Positions 17,379 through 25,464 of a stretch of 64,000 nucleotides of DNA are shown here, piece by piece. A model generated the notes under the pieces. The model made no database searches. It saw only the letters and a program-made list of their open reading frames with translations, and was not told the DNA's origin. The stretch lies in contig CAWDAQ010000004.1 of the NCBI GenBank assembly GCA_963800325.1, positions 1-64,000 on the forward strand, given 5' to 3'. Within the stretch, counting starts at the first letter, position 1, and each line of letters begins with the position of its first letter. A program made the position numbers and the translations under genes. Origin of the DNA: CAWDAQ01 sp963800325. GTDB lineage: Bacteria; Actinomycetota; Actinomycetes; Actinomycetales; Dermatophilaceae.

Positions 17379-18068
17379 ATGAGCGAGACGACCGACACCA
17401 CCGACGAGCAGACGACCGCCCTCGTGGACGGGGAGCCGGCGAACGCCGAGCAGGACCGGTCCCCCGAGCCGGACGAGGGCTCCGCCCCTGAGCCGGACGA
17501 GGGCTCCGCCCCTGAGCCGGACGAAGGCTCCGCCCTGGAGCCGGACGAAGGCTCCGCCCTGGAGGCGGACGAGGAGGCCCGTCCGGAGGCCGGTGGCCGT
17601 CGCCGGCTCCTCGAGCGCGAGGGCGAGGTCGCCGCCGACTTCCTCGAGACCCTGCTCGACATCGCCGACCTCGACGGTGACATCGACATCGGCATCGACG
17701 GCGACCGCGCCGCGGTGTCCATCCTCGACTCCGACGAGGGCCGCGTGCCCCGGCGGCTCGTCGGCCAGGACGGCAAGGTGCTCGAGGCCATGCAGGAGCT
17801 CACGAGGCTGGCCGTGCAGTCGGCCACGGGCGAGCGGAGCCGGCTCATGCTCGACATCGCGGGTCACCGAGCCGGTCGCCGCGCCGCCCTCGTCGATGTC
17901 GCCCGTCGCGCCGTGGAGGAGGCCAGGTCCTCCGGCGAGGAGGTCTCGCTCGACCCGATGTCCGCGTTCGAGCGCAAGGTCGTCCACGACGAGGTGCTCG
18001 CCGCCGGCCTGACCTCGGAGTCCAGCGGGACCGAGCCGAAGCGGTATGTCGTCGTCCTCCCCTCCTGA
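17379..18068 (+). CDS. jag: Jag/KhpB-type R3H-KH RNA-binding protein
   Basis: 229 residues from ATG 17379 with GAAGG upstream. The first ~75 residues are acidic and contain a repeated PEPDEGSA octapeptide. The C-terminal part has the Jag KH domain (RRLVGQDGKVLEAMQELTRL) and the R3H domain (LDPMSAFERKVVHDEVL). Homologues bind RNA and influence envelope growth, and they almost always follow yidC. A perfect 17-bp hairpin lies 38 bases beyond its stop, within the start of rsmG. Confidence 0.93.
   Translation: MSETTDTTDEQTTALVDGEPANAEQDRSPEPDEGSAPEPDEGSAPEPDEGSALEPDEGSALEADEEARPEAGGRRRLLEREGEVAADFLETLLDIADLDGDIDIGIDGDRAAVSILDSDEGRVPRRLVGQDGKVLEAMQELTRLAVQSATGERSRLMLDIAGHRAGRRAALVDVARRAVEEARSSGEEVSLDPMSAFERKVVHDEVLAAGLTSESSGTEPKRYVVVLPS
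17467..17562 (+). repeat. Four 24-bp tandem repeats in jag
   Basis: Four in-frame units beginning GAGCCGGACGA (17467, 17491, 17515, 17539) encode the repeated octapeptide EPDEGSAx. The first two copies are identical, and so are the last two, suggesting recent duplication. Copy number is likely to vary between strains without changing frame. Confidence 0.85.
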
Positions 18069-18816
18069 CGGGGTGGACGCAGGAGCGGGCGAGAAGGCCG
18101 CCGCCCGGGGGGCGGGGCCGACCGAGGGGTCGGCCCCGCCCCCCGTTCCGTCGCCGCCCGAGTCGGCGTCGGCCGTCTTCGGTGACCGGCTCGAGCTCGC
18201 CGTCCGGTTCGCCGCCGAGCTGTCCGACACCGGGGTCACACACGGGCTCATCGGCCCCCGCGAGGTCCCCCGGATCTGGGAGCGTCACCTCCTCAACTGC
18301 GCCGTCGTCGCCGACGCCTTCCCCACCGGCGCCGAGGTCGTCGACGTCGGGTCGGGCGCGGGGCTACCCGGGATCGCGCTCGCGATCGTCCGTCCGGACC
18401 TCGAGATGCACCTCGTCGAGCCCATGGCTCGGCGTACCGAGTGGCTCGAGGAGACCATCGCCCGGCTGGAGCTGTCCTCGGTCCGGGTTCACCGCGGCCG
18501 GGCGGAGGACCTGTCGGGCGAGGTGTCGGCTCCCTGGGTGACTGCCCGCGCGGTCGCGCGGGTCGACCGGCTCCTGCGGTGGAGCCGGCCGCTGCTCACC
18601 GGGGAGGGCACCCTCGTCGCACTCAAGGGGCGCACCGCCGGCGAGGAGCTCGAGCGCCAGCGGCCCGCGCTGGAGCGGCTCGGGGTCGTCGACGCCCGGG
18701 TCAGCCTCCACGGGGAGGGGCTGCTCGACCCGCCGACGACGACGCTCGACCTGCGGGTGCGGCCGGTCCGGCCGACGAGCCCCGCGCGCTCGCGCCGCCG
18801 TCGCCCCCGGCCCTGA
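18046..18816 (+). CDS. rsmG: 16S rRNA (guanine-527-N7) methyltransferase RsmG
   Basis: SAM-dependent methyltransferase acting on 16S rRNA. ATG 18046 gives 256 residues, with GTG 18073 an alternative; the conserved part starts only at about residue 42 (SAVFGDRLELAVRFA). The SAM-binding motif is VVDVGSGAGLPGIALAI, and IWERHLLNCAVV is the family signature. The start lies inside the end of jag (23-bp overlap). The first 40 codons are Pro/Gly/Ala-rich and contain a strong inverted repeat, so the N-terminus is less certain than the rest. Confidence 0.92.
   Translation: MSSSSPPDGVDAGAGEKAAARGAGPTEGSAPPPVPSPPESASAVFGDRLELAVRFAAELSDTGVTHGLIGPREVPRIWERHLLNCAVVADAFPTGAEVVDVGSGAGLPGIALAIVRPDLEMHLVEPMARRTEWLEETIARLELSSVRVHRGRAEDLSGEVSAPWVTARAVARVDRLLRWSRPLLTGEGTLVALKGRTAGEELERQRPALERLGVVDARVSLHGEGLLDPPTTTLDLRVRPVRPTSPARSRRRRPRP
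18107..18144. terminator. 17-bp perfect hairpin inside the rsmG 5' end
   Basis: GGGGGGCGGGGCCGACC (18107-18123) pairs perfectly with 18128-18144 around a GAGG loop. It lies 38 bases after the jag stop and has the form of a U-less actinobacterial terminator. It nevertheless falls within the translated leader of rsmG whichever start is used. Confidence 0.6.
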
Positions 18817-18909
18817 GTCGCCCACAGGAGCCTCCGGCGGGCCCGCGCACGTCGTCGCCGGCGCGACGCCTCGCGCCGGTGGTGCGCCGGTGACACCCCG
18901 TCCCTGCCA

Positions 18910-18925
18910 CGTTTCACGTGAAACG
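18910..18925. promoter_or_regulatory. parS site 1 upstream of parA
   Basis: Contains the perfect 14-base palindrome GTTTCACGTGAAAC at 18911-18924, in the rsmG-parA gap. That gap (18817-19093) holds no gene. Confidence 0.92.
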
Positions 18926-18961
18926 CATCCCCCACACCCCCGTCCGGGCGGCGGCGCGAGG

Positions 18962-18977
18962 TGTTTCACGTGAAACG
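18962..18977. promoter_or_regulatory. parS site 2 upstream of parA
   Basis: TGTTTCACGTGAAACG matches the 16-base parS consensus except for the last base. It is 52 bp from the first site. Confidence 0.93.
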
Positions 18978-19093
18978 CGCGCCGGTCCGCGGGCGAGTGC
19001 ACCGGTCTGCCTAAGGTGGAGCGGTCCCCGCACCGGGGGCCCCGGACGGACTCGACACGGGCACCGCCGGGAGCAGCGCGAGGAAGGTGAGAC

Positions 19094-20329
19094 GTGACAG
19101 TCGCCGTGGACGACCAGCCCCCGGTCGTCGTGCCCGGGCTCGGGTGGCCCGGGCGTCCCGCCAAGCCGAGCACCCCGATCGGCTGGCCGCCCGCCCACGT
19201 CCGCGACGACCGAGTGGAGGCGGGCGGAAGTCCGGCCGACGGGCCCGGCGAGGCACCGACGGCTGCGCCCGAGCAGCCGGCCGCGGGCGACCCGCGGGCG
19301 AGCGCGGTCACGAGTGCGGTTTCACGTGAAACGGTGCCGGTGACCAGCCTGTCCGCAGACGTTCCACGTGAAACGGTGCCGGCGAGCGAGTCCGCCGTTC
19401 CACGTGAAACGGCCCCCGGGCCCGCCGAGACCAGCGCGCGCCGCGGCGGCGACACGCCGCTCGCGACCGCCGTCGCGGCGGACGCCCGCCGGCGCCGGCA
19501 GCTCGACGAGCGCGATGTCCCCAAGCCCCCGCAGCCGCGCGTCGTGACGGTGGCCAACCAGAAGGGCGGCGTGGGGAAGACGACGACGACGGTCAACCTC
19601 GGGGCGGCCCTCGCCGCGGCCGGGCTCACCGTCCTCGTCATCGACATCGACCCGCAGGGCAACGCGAGCACCGCGCTCGGCGTCGAGCACCATGCCGAGG
19701 TCCCGAGCGTCTACGACGTGCTCGTCGAGGGCACACCGATCGCCGAGGTGGTCCAGGAGTGCCCCGACATCCCCGGCCTGTGGTGCGCACCCGCCACCAT
19801 CGACCTCGCCGGTGCGGAGATCGAGCTGGTCTCGCTCGTCGCCCGCGAGAACCGGCTGCAGCGCGCCGTCACCCACTACCTGACCACCGGGGCCGAGGAG
19901 GGGCGACCCGTTCCGGACTACGTTCTCATCGACTGCCCGCCGAGCCTGGGCCTGCTCACGGTCAACGCGTTCGTCGCGGCCCGCGAGGTCCTCATCCCGA
20001 TCCAGTGCGAGTACTACGCCCTCGAGGGCGTCTCCCAGCTGCTGAAGAACATCGAGCTCGTCCGCGGGCACCTCAACCCGGACCTGCACGTGTCGACCAT
20101 CCTGCTGACGATGTTCGACGGCCGCACGAGGCTCTCGGCACAGGTGGCCGAGGAGGTCCGGGCGCACTTCCCCGAGCAGGTGCTCGGCGCAACGGTCCCC
20201 CGGTCGGTGCGGATCTCCGAGGCCCCGAGCTACGGCCAGACCGTCATCACCTACGACCCGAACAGCTCCGGTGCCCTGTCCTACCGGGAGGCGGCTGTCG
20301 AGGTCGCCGAGCGGGGTGCCGCGACGTGA
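19094..20329 (+). CDS. parA: Chromosome-partitioning ATPase ParA
   Basis: Deviant Walker A ATPase that moves ParB-bound origins. 411 residues from GTG 19094, preceded by GAGGAAGG, a strong ribosome-binding site. The ATPase core starts near residue 150 (VVTVANQKGGVGKTTTTVNL; KGGVGKTT at 157-164) and includes VIDIDPQGNAST and DYVLIDCPPSLGLLT. The ~145-residue N-terminal extension is low-complexity and contains VSRET (76-80), VPRET (90-94) and VPRET (102-106), each the translation of a parS site. It is followed by parB. Confidence 0.95.
   Translation: MTVAVDDQPPVVVPGLGWPGRPAKPSTPIGWPPAHVRDDRVEAGGSPADGPGEAPTAAPEQPAAGDPRASAVTSAVSRETVPVTSLSADVPRETVPASESAVPRETAPGPAETSARRGGDTPLATAVAADARRRRQLDERDVPKPPQPRVVTVANQKGGVGKTTTTVNLGAALAAAGLTVLVIDIDPQGNASTALGVEHHAEVPSVYDVLVEGTPIAEVVQECPDIPGLWCAPATIDLAGAEIELVSLVARENRLQRAVTHYLTTGAEEGRPVPDYVLIDCPPSLGLLTVNAFVAAREVLIPIQCEYYALEGVSQLLKNIELVRGHLNPDLHVSTILLTMFDGRTRLSAQVAEEVRAHFPEQVLGATVPRSVRISEAPSYGQTVITYDPNSSGALSYREAAVEVAERGAAT
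19318..19333. promoter_or_regulatory. parS site 3, within parA
   Basis: Perfect 14-base core GTTTCACGTGAAAC (19319-19332) inside the parA reading frame, encoding VSRET. Confidence 0.9.
19360..19375. promoter_or_regulatory. parS site 4, within parA
   Basis: GTTCCACGTGAAAC (19361-19374), one mismatch to the palindrome, in the parA frame and encoding VPRET. Confidence 0.85.
19396..19411. promoter_or_regulatory. parS site 5, within parA
   Basis: GTTCCACGTGAAAC (19397-19410), identical to site 4 and 36 bp from it, in the parA frame and encoding VPRET. Confidence 0.85.
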
Positions 20330-20396
20330 GCCCTCGGGCGGCCCCGACCCCCACGACCGACGTCCCCCGTCCCTCCCACCCCAGCGAGGTCCCAGC

Positions 20397-21509
20397 ATGA
20401 GCGACAAGCGTCGTGGTCTCGGTCGAGGCCTCGGAGCCCTGATCCCGAGCGCTCCCCCCGCGCCGGGCGCCACCCGGCCGGTCGACGTCCTGTTCCGGGA
20501 CGCCCCCTCGACGACCTCCGGCAGCGCCCAGGTCGCCGTCGTCGACCCGCCGGCGCCCGGACCCGCCTGGCCGATCGAGGACGGCACCCCCGCGAGCGTC
20601 GAGGGCGCCGCGGTGAGCGACGCCGCACCGGCGCCCGCCACCGACCCCGGCGAGGACGCGGCACCGGCGACCGGCCTCGCGCCCGTTCCCGGAGCGACCT
20701 TCGCCGAGGTCGCGGTCGAGCAGATCCGGCCCAACCCGCGCCAGCCGCGCGAGGTGTTCGACGAGGACGACATGGCCGAGCTCGTCCACAGCATCCGGGA
20801 GATCGGGGTGCTCCAGCCGGTCGTCGTCCGACCGGTCGACGACGGCGAGGACGGCGTCAGGTACGAGCTCATCATGGGTGAGCGCCGGTGGCGCGCCAGC
20901 AGGAGCGCGGACCGGCCGACGATCCCGGCGATCGTCAAGGACACCTCCGACGACGCCCTGCTGCGCGACGCGTTGCTCGAGAACCTCCACCGCAGCGAGC
21001 TCAACCCGCTGGAGGAGGCGGCCGCCTACCAGCAGCTGCTCGACGACTTCGGCTGCACCCAGGAGGAGCTCGCCGGACGCATCGGCCGCTCCCGCCCGCA
21101 GGTCTCGAACACCCTCCGCCTGCTGCGGCTGCCGCCGCTCGTGGCCCGCCGGGTCGCCGCCGGGGTCCTGTCCGCCGGGCACGCCCGCGCGCTGCTCACC
21201 ATCACCGACGGGGCCCGCATGGAGCGGCTCGCCCAGCGGATCGTCGCCGAAGGGCTCTCGGTGCGCAGCGTCGAGGAGATCGTCGCCCTCGGCGGGGACG
21301 AGGACGAGCACGGTCAGCGCCGGCCCCGCTCGGCGAGGACGCCCGACCCGCAGATGGAGGACCTCGCCTCGCGCCTGTCGGACCACTTCGACACCCGGGC
21401 CAAGATCTCCGTGGGGCAGCGCAAGGGCCGGCTCAGCATCGAGTTCGCCTCGGTCGAGGATCTGCACCGGATCCTCGACCGGATGGGGGTCGAGGCCACG
21501 GCCAGGTGA
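20397..21509 (+). CDS. parB: Chromosome-partitioning protein ParB
   Basis: parS-binding CTPase clamp, 370 residues from ATG 20397 (MSDKRRGLGRGLGALIP, the typical ParA-stimulating N-terminus). A variable Pro/Ala linker (20-100) leads to the CTP-binding region with NPRQPREVFDE and GERRWRAS. ENLHRSELNPLEEAAAY follows, then the helix-turn-helix (TQEELAGRIGRSRPQVSNTLRLLRL). The C-terminal dimerisation segment ends VEDLHRILDRMG. It lies 67 bp after parA, and six parS-like sites are present in the window. Confidence 0.96.
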   Translation: MSDKRRGLGRGLGALIPSAPPAPGATRPVDVLFRDAPSTTSGSAQVAVVDPPAPGPAWPIEDGTPASVEGAAVSDAAPAPATDPGEDAAPATGLAPVPGATFAEVAVEQIRPNPRQPREVFDEDDMAELVHSIREIGVLQPVVVRPVDDGEDGVRYELIMGERRWRASRSADRPTIPAIVKDTSDDALLRDALLENLHRSELNPLEEAAAYQQLLDDFGCTQEELAGRIGRSRPQVSNTLRLLRLPPLVARRVAAGVLSAGHARALLTITDGARMERLAQRIVAEGLSVRSVEEIVALGGDEDEHGQRRPRSARTPDPQMEDLASRLSDHFDTRAKISVGQRKGRLSIEFASVEDLHRILDRMGVEATAR

Positions 21510-21544
21510 CCGAACACCAGTTCGACCGTCGCGGTCGGGGGTTG

Positions 21545-21585
21545 CGTCCGCGGGGTCGGCTGCCGAGCGACCAACTGTGCGGACG
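21545..21585. repeat. 41-bp dispersed repeat, copy B (inverted ends)
   Basis: Same length as copy A at 5501-5541 and identical at 35 of 41 positions, including the first 16 bases and the last nine. It lies 35 bp after the parB stop, between convergent parB and the YrhK gene. Confidence 0.6.
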
Positions 21586-21635
21586 CGGGCCGCCGGGCCC
21601 CGCCGCGGGACGGGCGCCCCGCGCAGGCGTGGGGC

Positions 21636-21938
21636 TCAGTAGTCCTGCGGGTGACCGGTGTCCGCCCGGCCGATGCGCTGCAGGTGGAACCGACGTGAGA
21701 GGCGGATCGCGGGCCGGATGAGGAACTCGATGCTCCCGATGAGGAAGCACCAGTCCGAGGCGGTCGCGAGGGACTCGTCGAAGAGGAACGCGCTCCCGAG
21801 GACGAAGAAGATCGCGATGAGGACGTCGTTCGCGATGGACAGCGCCTCGTAGCGCTTGCCGATGACGAGCTCCTCGTGACCGAACCTGAGCTCGATGTTG
21901 CCGGAGCTGTCGGAGGAGCTGCTGGACCCGTGGCTCAT
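21636..21938 (-). CDS. Small YrhK-like membrane protein
   Basis: About 100 residues from ATG 21938 (ATG 21947 is also in frame); neither start has a clear ribosome-binding site. After a Ser-rich start comes ELRFGHEELVIGKRYEALSIANDVLIAIFFVLGSAFLF and a second hydrophobic segment, DWCFLIGSIEFLIRPAIRL, the two-helix pattern of the YrhK family. Function is unknown. It lies downstream of trxA beyond a hairpin, convergent with parB. Confidence 0.7.
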   Translation of the reverse strand: MSHGSSSSSDSSGNIELRFGHEELVIGKRYEALSIANDVLIAIFFVLGSAFLFDESLATASDWCFLIGSIEFLIRPAIRLSRRFHLQRIGRADTGHPQDY

Positions 21939-21975
21939 GGGGTGCATGCAACCACGCCCCGCCAGCAGCACGACA

Positions 21976-22011
21976 AGCGGCCCCCGCCCCGGTGTGGGGT
22001 CGGGGGCCGCT
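21976..22011 (-). terminator. Hairpin terminator after trxA
   Basis: AGCGGCCCCCGCCCC (21976-21990) pairs with GGGGTCGGGGGCCGCT (21996-22011), with one bulged base, around a five-base loop. It lies 10 bp beyond the trxA stop and before the YrhK gene. Confidence 0.65.
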
Positions 22012-22020
22012 CGCTGCACC

Positions 22021-22347
22021 TCAGTTGATGTAGTCGGCGAGCTCGCGCACCAGCTTCGGCTTCGGCATGGCGCCGACGAGGGTCTTGACGACCTCGCCGT
22101 CCTTGTAGACGTGCATCGTCGGGATGCTCGTGATGCCGTACCGGGTGGTGATGCCCGGGTTCTCGTCGGTGTTGAGCTTGACGATGTCGAGCTTGTCACC
22201 GTGCTCGGCGGCGATCTCCTCCAGCACCGGCGCGACGGCGCGGCACGGGCCGCACCACGGCGCCCAGAAGTCGACGAGGACGGGCTTGGAGTTGCTCAGG
22301 ACGTCGGTCTCGAACGTCGAGTCGGAGGTCTGCTTGGGGGCTCCCAT
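22021..22347 (-). CDS. trxA: Thioredoxin
   Basis: 108-residue disulfide reductant with the active site WCGPC at 31-35 (VDFWAPWCGPCRAVAP) and the cis-proline segment GITSIPTMHVYKDGE. ATG 22347 is preceded by GGAAGGA. It follows trxB by 40 bp on the same strand, giving a TrxB-TrxA reducing pair as in the mycobacterial Rv3913-Rv3914 order. Confidence 0.97.
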   Translation of the reverse strand: MGAPKQTSDSTFETDVLSNSKPVLVDFWAPWCGPCRAVAPVLEEIAAEHGDKLDIVKLNTDENPGITTRYGITSIPTMHVYKDGEVVKTLVGAMPKPKLVRELADYIN

Positions 22348-22387
22348 GAGGGGTTCCTTCCGGTGGTGGGTCGGGTGCGGGTGGCGG

Positions 22388-23407
22388 TCAGCGGGCCGCG
22401 ACGGTGCCGGCGACCGGCTCGTCCTGGGCGGTCAGCGCCTGGTCCTCGGCGGGGACGCCGGCCTCCTCGCGGGCGGCGAGGAAGCGCTCGGCGTCCAGCG
22501 CCGCCGAGCAGCCGGTGCCGGCGGCGGTGACGGCCTGCCGGTAGGTGTGGTCGACGAGGTCGCCGCAGGCGAACACCCCGGGCACGTTCGTCCGGGTGGT
22601 CCGGCCCTCGACGCGCACGTAGCCGCCCTCGTCGAGATCGACGACGCCGGAGACGAGCTCGTTGCGCGGGTCGTGGCCGATCGCGACGAACAGGCCGGTC
22701 ACGTCGAGCTCGTGGGTCTCCCCGGTGCCGGTGTCGCGCAGCGTCACCCCGGCGAGCTTGTCCTCGCCGTGGAGCGCGACGACCTCGGAGCTCCACGCGA
22801 ACCTGATCCTGTCGTTCGTCATCGCCCGCTCGGCCATGATCTTGCTCGCCCGGAGCTCGTCGCGGCGGTGCACGATCGTCACCGACCGGGCGAACTTCGT
22901 CAGGAACGTCGCCTCCTCGACGGCGGAGTCGCCGCCGCCGACGACGGCGATGTCCTGGTCGCGGAAGAAGAAGCCGTCACAGGTGGCGCACCAGCTGACG
23001 CCGTGCCCCGACAGCCGCTTCTCGTCCTCCAGCCCGAGCTCGCGGTAGGCCGAGCCCATGGCGAGGACGACGGCGTGGGCGCGCCACGTGCCGCCCTCGG
23101 AGTCCCTGACGGTCTTCACCTCGCCCTCGAGGTCGACCTCCGCGACGTCGTCGGTGACGATCGTCGTCCCGAAGCGCTCGGCCTGCGAGCGCATGTTCAT
23201 CATGAGCTCCGGGCCCATGATGCCCTCGGGGAAACCGGGGTAGTTCTCGACCTCGGTGGTGTTCATCAGCGCGCCACCGGCGGTGACCGCCCCCTCGAAC
23301 AGCACGGGCGCGAGGTTGGCGCGGGCGGCGTAGAGCGCCGCGGTGTACCCGGCCGGCCCGGAGCCGATGATGATGAGGTTCCGTGTGTCCAGCGAGTCCG
23401 TCGTCAC
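22388..23407 (-). CDS. trxB: Thioredoxin-disulfide reductase
   Basis: NADPH- and FAD-dependent enzyme that reduces thioredoxin. I take GTG 23407 (MTTDSLDTRNLIII), giving 339 residues. The FAD motif GSGPAGYTAALYAARA is at about 15-30, the redox pair CATC at 140-143, the NADPH motif VVGGGDSAVEEA just after, and GVFACGDLVDHTYRQAVTAAG near the C-terminus. A ~25-residue polar tail follows. It is upstream of trxA; the sigM and anti-sigma genes found at this place in mycobacteria are absent. Confidence 0.97.
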   Translation of the reverse strand: MTTDSLDTRNLIIIGSGPAGYTAALYAARANLAPVLFEGAVTAGGALMNTTEVENYPGFPEGIMGPELMMNMRSQAERFGTTIVTDDVAEVDLEGEVKTVRDSEGGTWRAHAVVLAMGSAYRELGLEDEKRLSGHGVSWCATCDGFFFRDQDIAVVGGGDSAVEEATFLTKFARSVTIVHRRDELRASKIMAERAMTNDRIRFAWSSEVVALHGEDKLAGVTLRDTGTGETHELDVTGLFVAIGHDPRNELVSGVVDLDEGGYVRVEGRTTRTNVPGVFACGDLVDHTYRQAVTAAGTGCSAALDAERFLAAREEAGVPAEDQALTAQDEPVAGTVAAR

Positions 23408-23560
23408 CCTGTCCTGCCTCTTGTGTGTCGCATCGGTAGTGGTCGTCGTGGGAGGACACCACACGATGTGGTGCCCACGGCTGTCAACCGATCCTACGGG
23501 CCGTGTGTTCCCGACCCGCGCCCCCGGCCGCGCGCGGCTGCCCCCGGCGCCCGGGCGGGC

Positions 23561-25396
23561 TCACGCGTCGATGCTCACCTCGGCCAGCGTGGCCCGGTAC
23601 CGGCCGTCGCTGGCCTGGGAGACGTGGGTGAACCACACGATGACGTACTGCCCCTTGGCGTTGCCGGGGACGTCGTAGGTGACCTGCCCGGTCTCGCCCG
23701 AGCTCGTGCCGACCTTCGTCGCGCCCTTGGTCTCGGGGTTGCTGGCGAGGTAGACGGTGACGTCCTCCGGGTTGGGCAGGGTGAGGACGACCTTCGAGGG
23801 CCGGATCTCCTGCCCGGTGTCGACGACGACGCCGACTCCCTGCTTGATCCCGCCGAAGTCCGCGCTCGTGTACCCCTCCGAGCTCCAGTACGTCGAGGGG
23901 TCCTCGTCGTAGACCCGCGGCGCCTCGCTGTCGTGCTCACCGCCGTCGCCCTGCGGGTCGTACCCGGTCGCGCTGAGGATCGCGACCGGTCCGGTGTCCT
24001 TCGAGGTCGAGCTCTTCTTCGTCCCCGAGGACGGCGACCCCGTCGCGGAGGACGTGCTCGCCACCGGCGGCGTCGCCGACGGCCGACCCGACTCCGGTCC
24101 GAGGACGTCCTCGATGCTCGACCCCTGGCCGATCTGCTGAACCCCGTGCCAGCCCACCCCGAACGCCACGAGGACGAAGACGGCGAAGACCCCGAGGACG
24201 ATCCGGCCCTGGGTCCGCCCCGGTGCGCTGCCCGAGCTCGCGGGGAGCAGGGGGGCGGGTGGCTCCTCGACCTCCTCGGTGAAGCGGGTCTCCTCGAGAG
24301 GCACCGTCCGCGCCCGCTCGGCCTCGCGCTCGGCATCCCGCTGGGCCCTCCGGTCCGCGGTGCGCTGGGCGGCGCGGTCGGCCGTCGTCCGCGCCATGCC
24401 TCCGACGCGGTCCCCCACCCGGCCGCCTGCCTGGGCGGCGCTGCCGAGCCGCTCGGCGACCACGCCCGCGGCCGCCGCGCCGGCCGCCCCGACCCGGGCC
24501 CGGGCCGACCCGGCCTCGGCCGCGGCCTCGGGCAGCGGGACCACCTGGGTCTCGTCCTCCCCGGGACCGGTCAGCGGCCCGGGGGTGGGGGCGTGGTCGA
24601 GGGAGAGGGCCGCGCCGCTGACCCCGCCGACCTCGGTCCGCGACCACGGCGCGACCTGGGCGGCGAAGTCGGCGGGGGAGACCGGGCCCGCGTCCTCGTT
24701 GAGGGTGAGCCGGCAGATGGTGTCGAGGTCCCCCGGGACCCCGGCGGCGATCTCGGAGGGGGAGGGGACCCCGCCGACGACGGACGCGACCCGGTCGACG
24801 CCGGTGTCACCGGTGTCGCCGGGCAACGGCCAGCGGCCGGTCAGACCCGCGTAGGTGAGCGCGACCACCCCCACCGCGTCGGCCCGGTCGGCCTCCTCAC
24901 CGCCGACGTCGTCGGTGCCACGCGCGGCGGCCTCGGTCGCCAGTCCGCGCACCCGGATCCCCCCGTCGCGGCGCCGCAGCACCGACAGCGGGGTGAGCCC
25001 GAGGTGGTGCAGCCCCCGCTGCCCGGCGGCCTCGAGCGCGGTGGCGACCTCCCCCGAGAACCTGCGGACCTCTTCGGCGGGCAGCCCTCCCTCGGCGACG
25101 AGCTCGGCGAGGGTCTGCGCGTCGGGGACGCCCTCCTCGACGACGTACGTGCGCCCGTCCCAGGTCCCGGAGTCGAGGACGCGGACCAGCCGGGCGTTCT
25201 CGATGCCCGCGGCACGCCGGGCGGCGTCGAGGACTGCGGCGGACTCGCCGGCCCCGGACTCGAGGACGAGGACGGTGACCTCACGGTCCTCGTCCCGGTC
25301 GGTGGCGGCCCAGCGCTCGGCAGAGCGCAACCGCCCGATGCGGTGGTGGGTCGTGTACCGACCGGCGATGACGGTTCCCCGTCCGACGCCCTGCAC
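23561..25396 (-). CDS. Membrane pseudokinase with extracellular sugar-binding-like domain
   Basis: 611 residues from GTG 25396, which has AGAGGAG nine bases upstream. The N-terminal ~270 residues resemble a protein-kinase fold (VIAGRYTTHHRIGRLRSAERW, LHHLGLTPLSVL, then ADAVGVVALTYAGLTGRWPL) but lack the HRD and DFG catalytic motifs, so it is read as a pseudokinase. An Arg/Glu/Ala-rich segment, one membrane helix (IVLGVFAVFVLVAFGVGW) and a Ser/Thr linker lead to a discoidin-like domain (YDEDPSTYWSSEGYTS). In mycobacteria an equivalent pseudokinase is fused to MviN/MurJ; here it lies just downstream of murJ as a separate gene. Confidence 0.8.
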   Translation of the reverse strand: MQGVGRGTVIAGRYTTHHRIGRLRSAERWAATDRDEDREVTVLVLESGAGESAAVLDAARRAAGIENARLVRVLDSGTWDGRTYVVEEGVPDAQTLAELVAEGGLPAEEVRRFSGEVATALEAAGQRGLHHLGLTPLSVLRRRDGGIRVRGLATEAAARGTDDVGGEEADRADAVGVVALTYAGLTGRWPLPGDTGDTGVDRVASVVGGVPSPSEIAAGVPGDLDTICRLTLNEDAGPVSPADFAAQVAPWSRTEVGGVSGAALSLDHAPTPGPLTGPGEDETQVVPLPEAAAEAGSARARVGAAGAAAAGVVAERLGSAAQAGGRVGDRVGGMARTTADRAAQRTADRRAQRDAEREAERARTVPLEETRFTEEVEEPPAPLLPASSGSAPGRTQGRIVLGVFAVFVLVAFGVGWHGVQQIGQGSSIEDVLGPESGRPSATPPVASTSSATGSPSSGTKKSSTSKDTGPVAILSATGYDPQGDGGEHDSEAPRVYDEDPSTYWSSEGYTSADFGGIKQGVGVVVDTGQEIRPSKVVLTLPNPEDVTVYLASNPETKGATKVGTSSGETGQVTYDVPGNAKGQYVIVWFTHVSQASDGRYRATLAEVSIDA

Positions 25397-25464
25397 GGCG
25401 GCTCCTCTGAGATCGGTGGCCGGTCCGGGACCGGTTGCCCGCGCCATCCTAGGCGCAGGACCTG

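Noticed and set aside
25397..25447. ATG 25447 as start of the pseudokinase
   Set aside because: GTG 25396 has AGAGGAG at proper distance; the extra 17 residues look non-coding.
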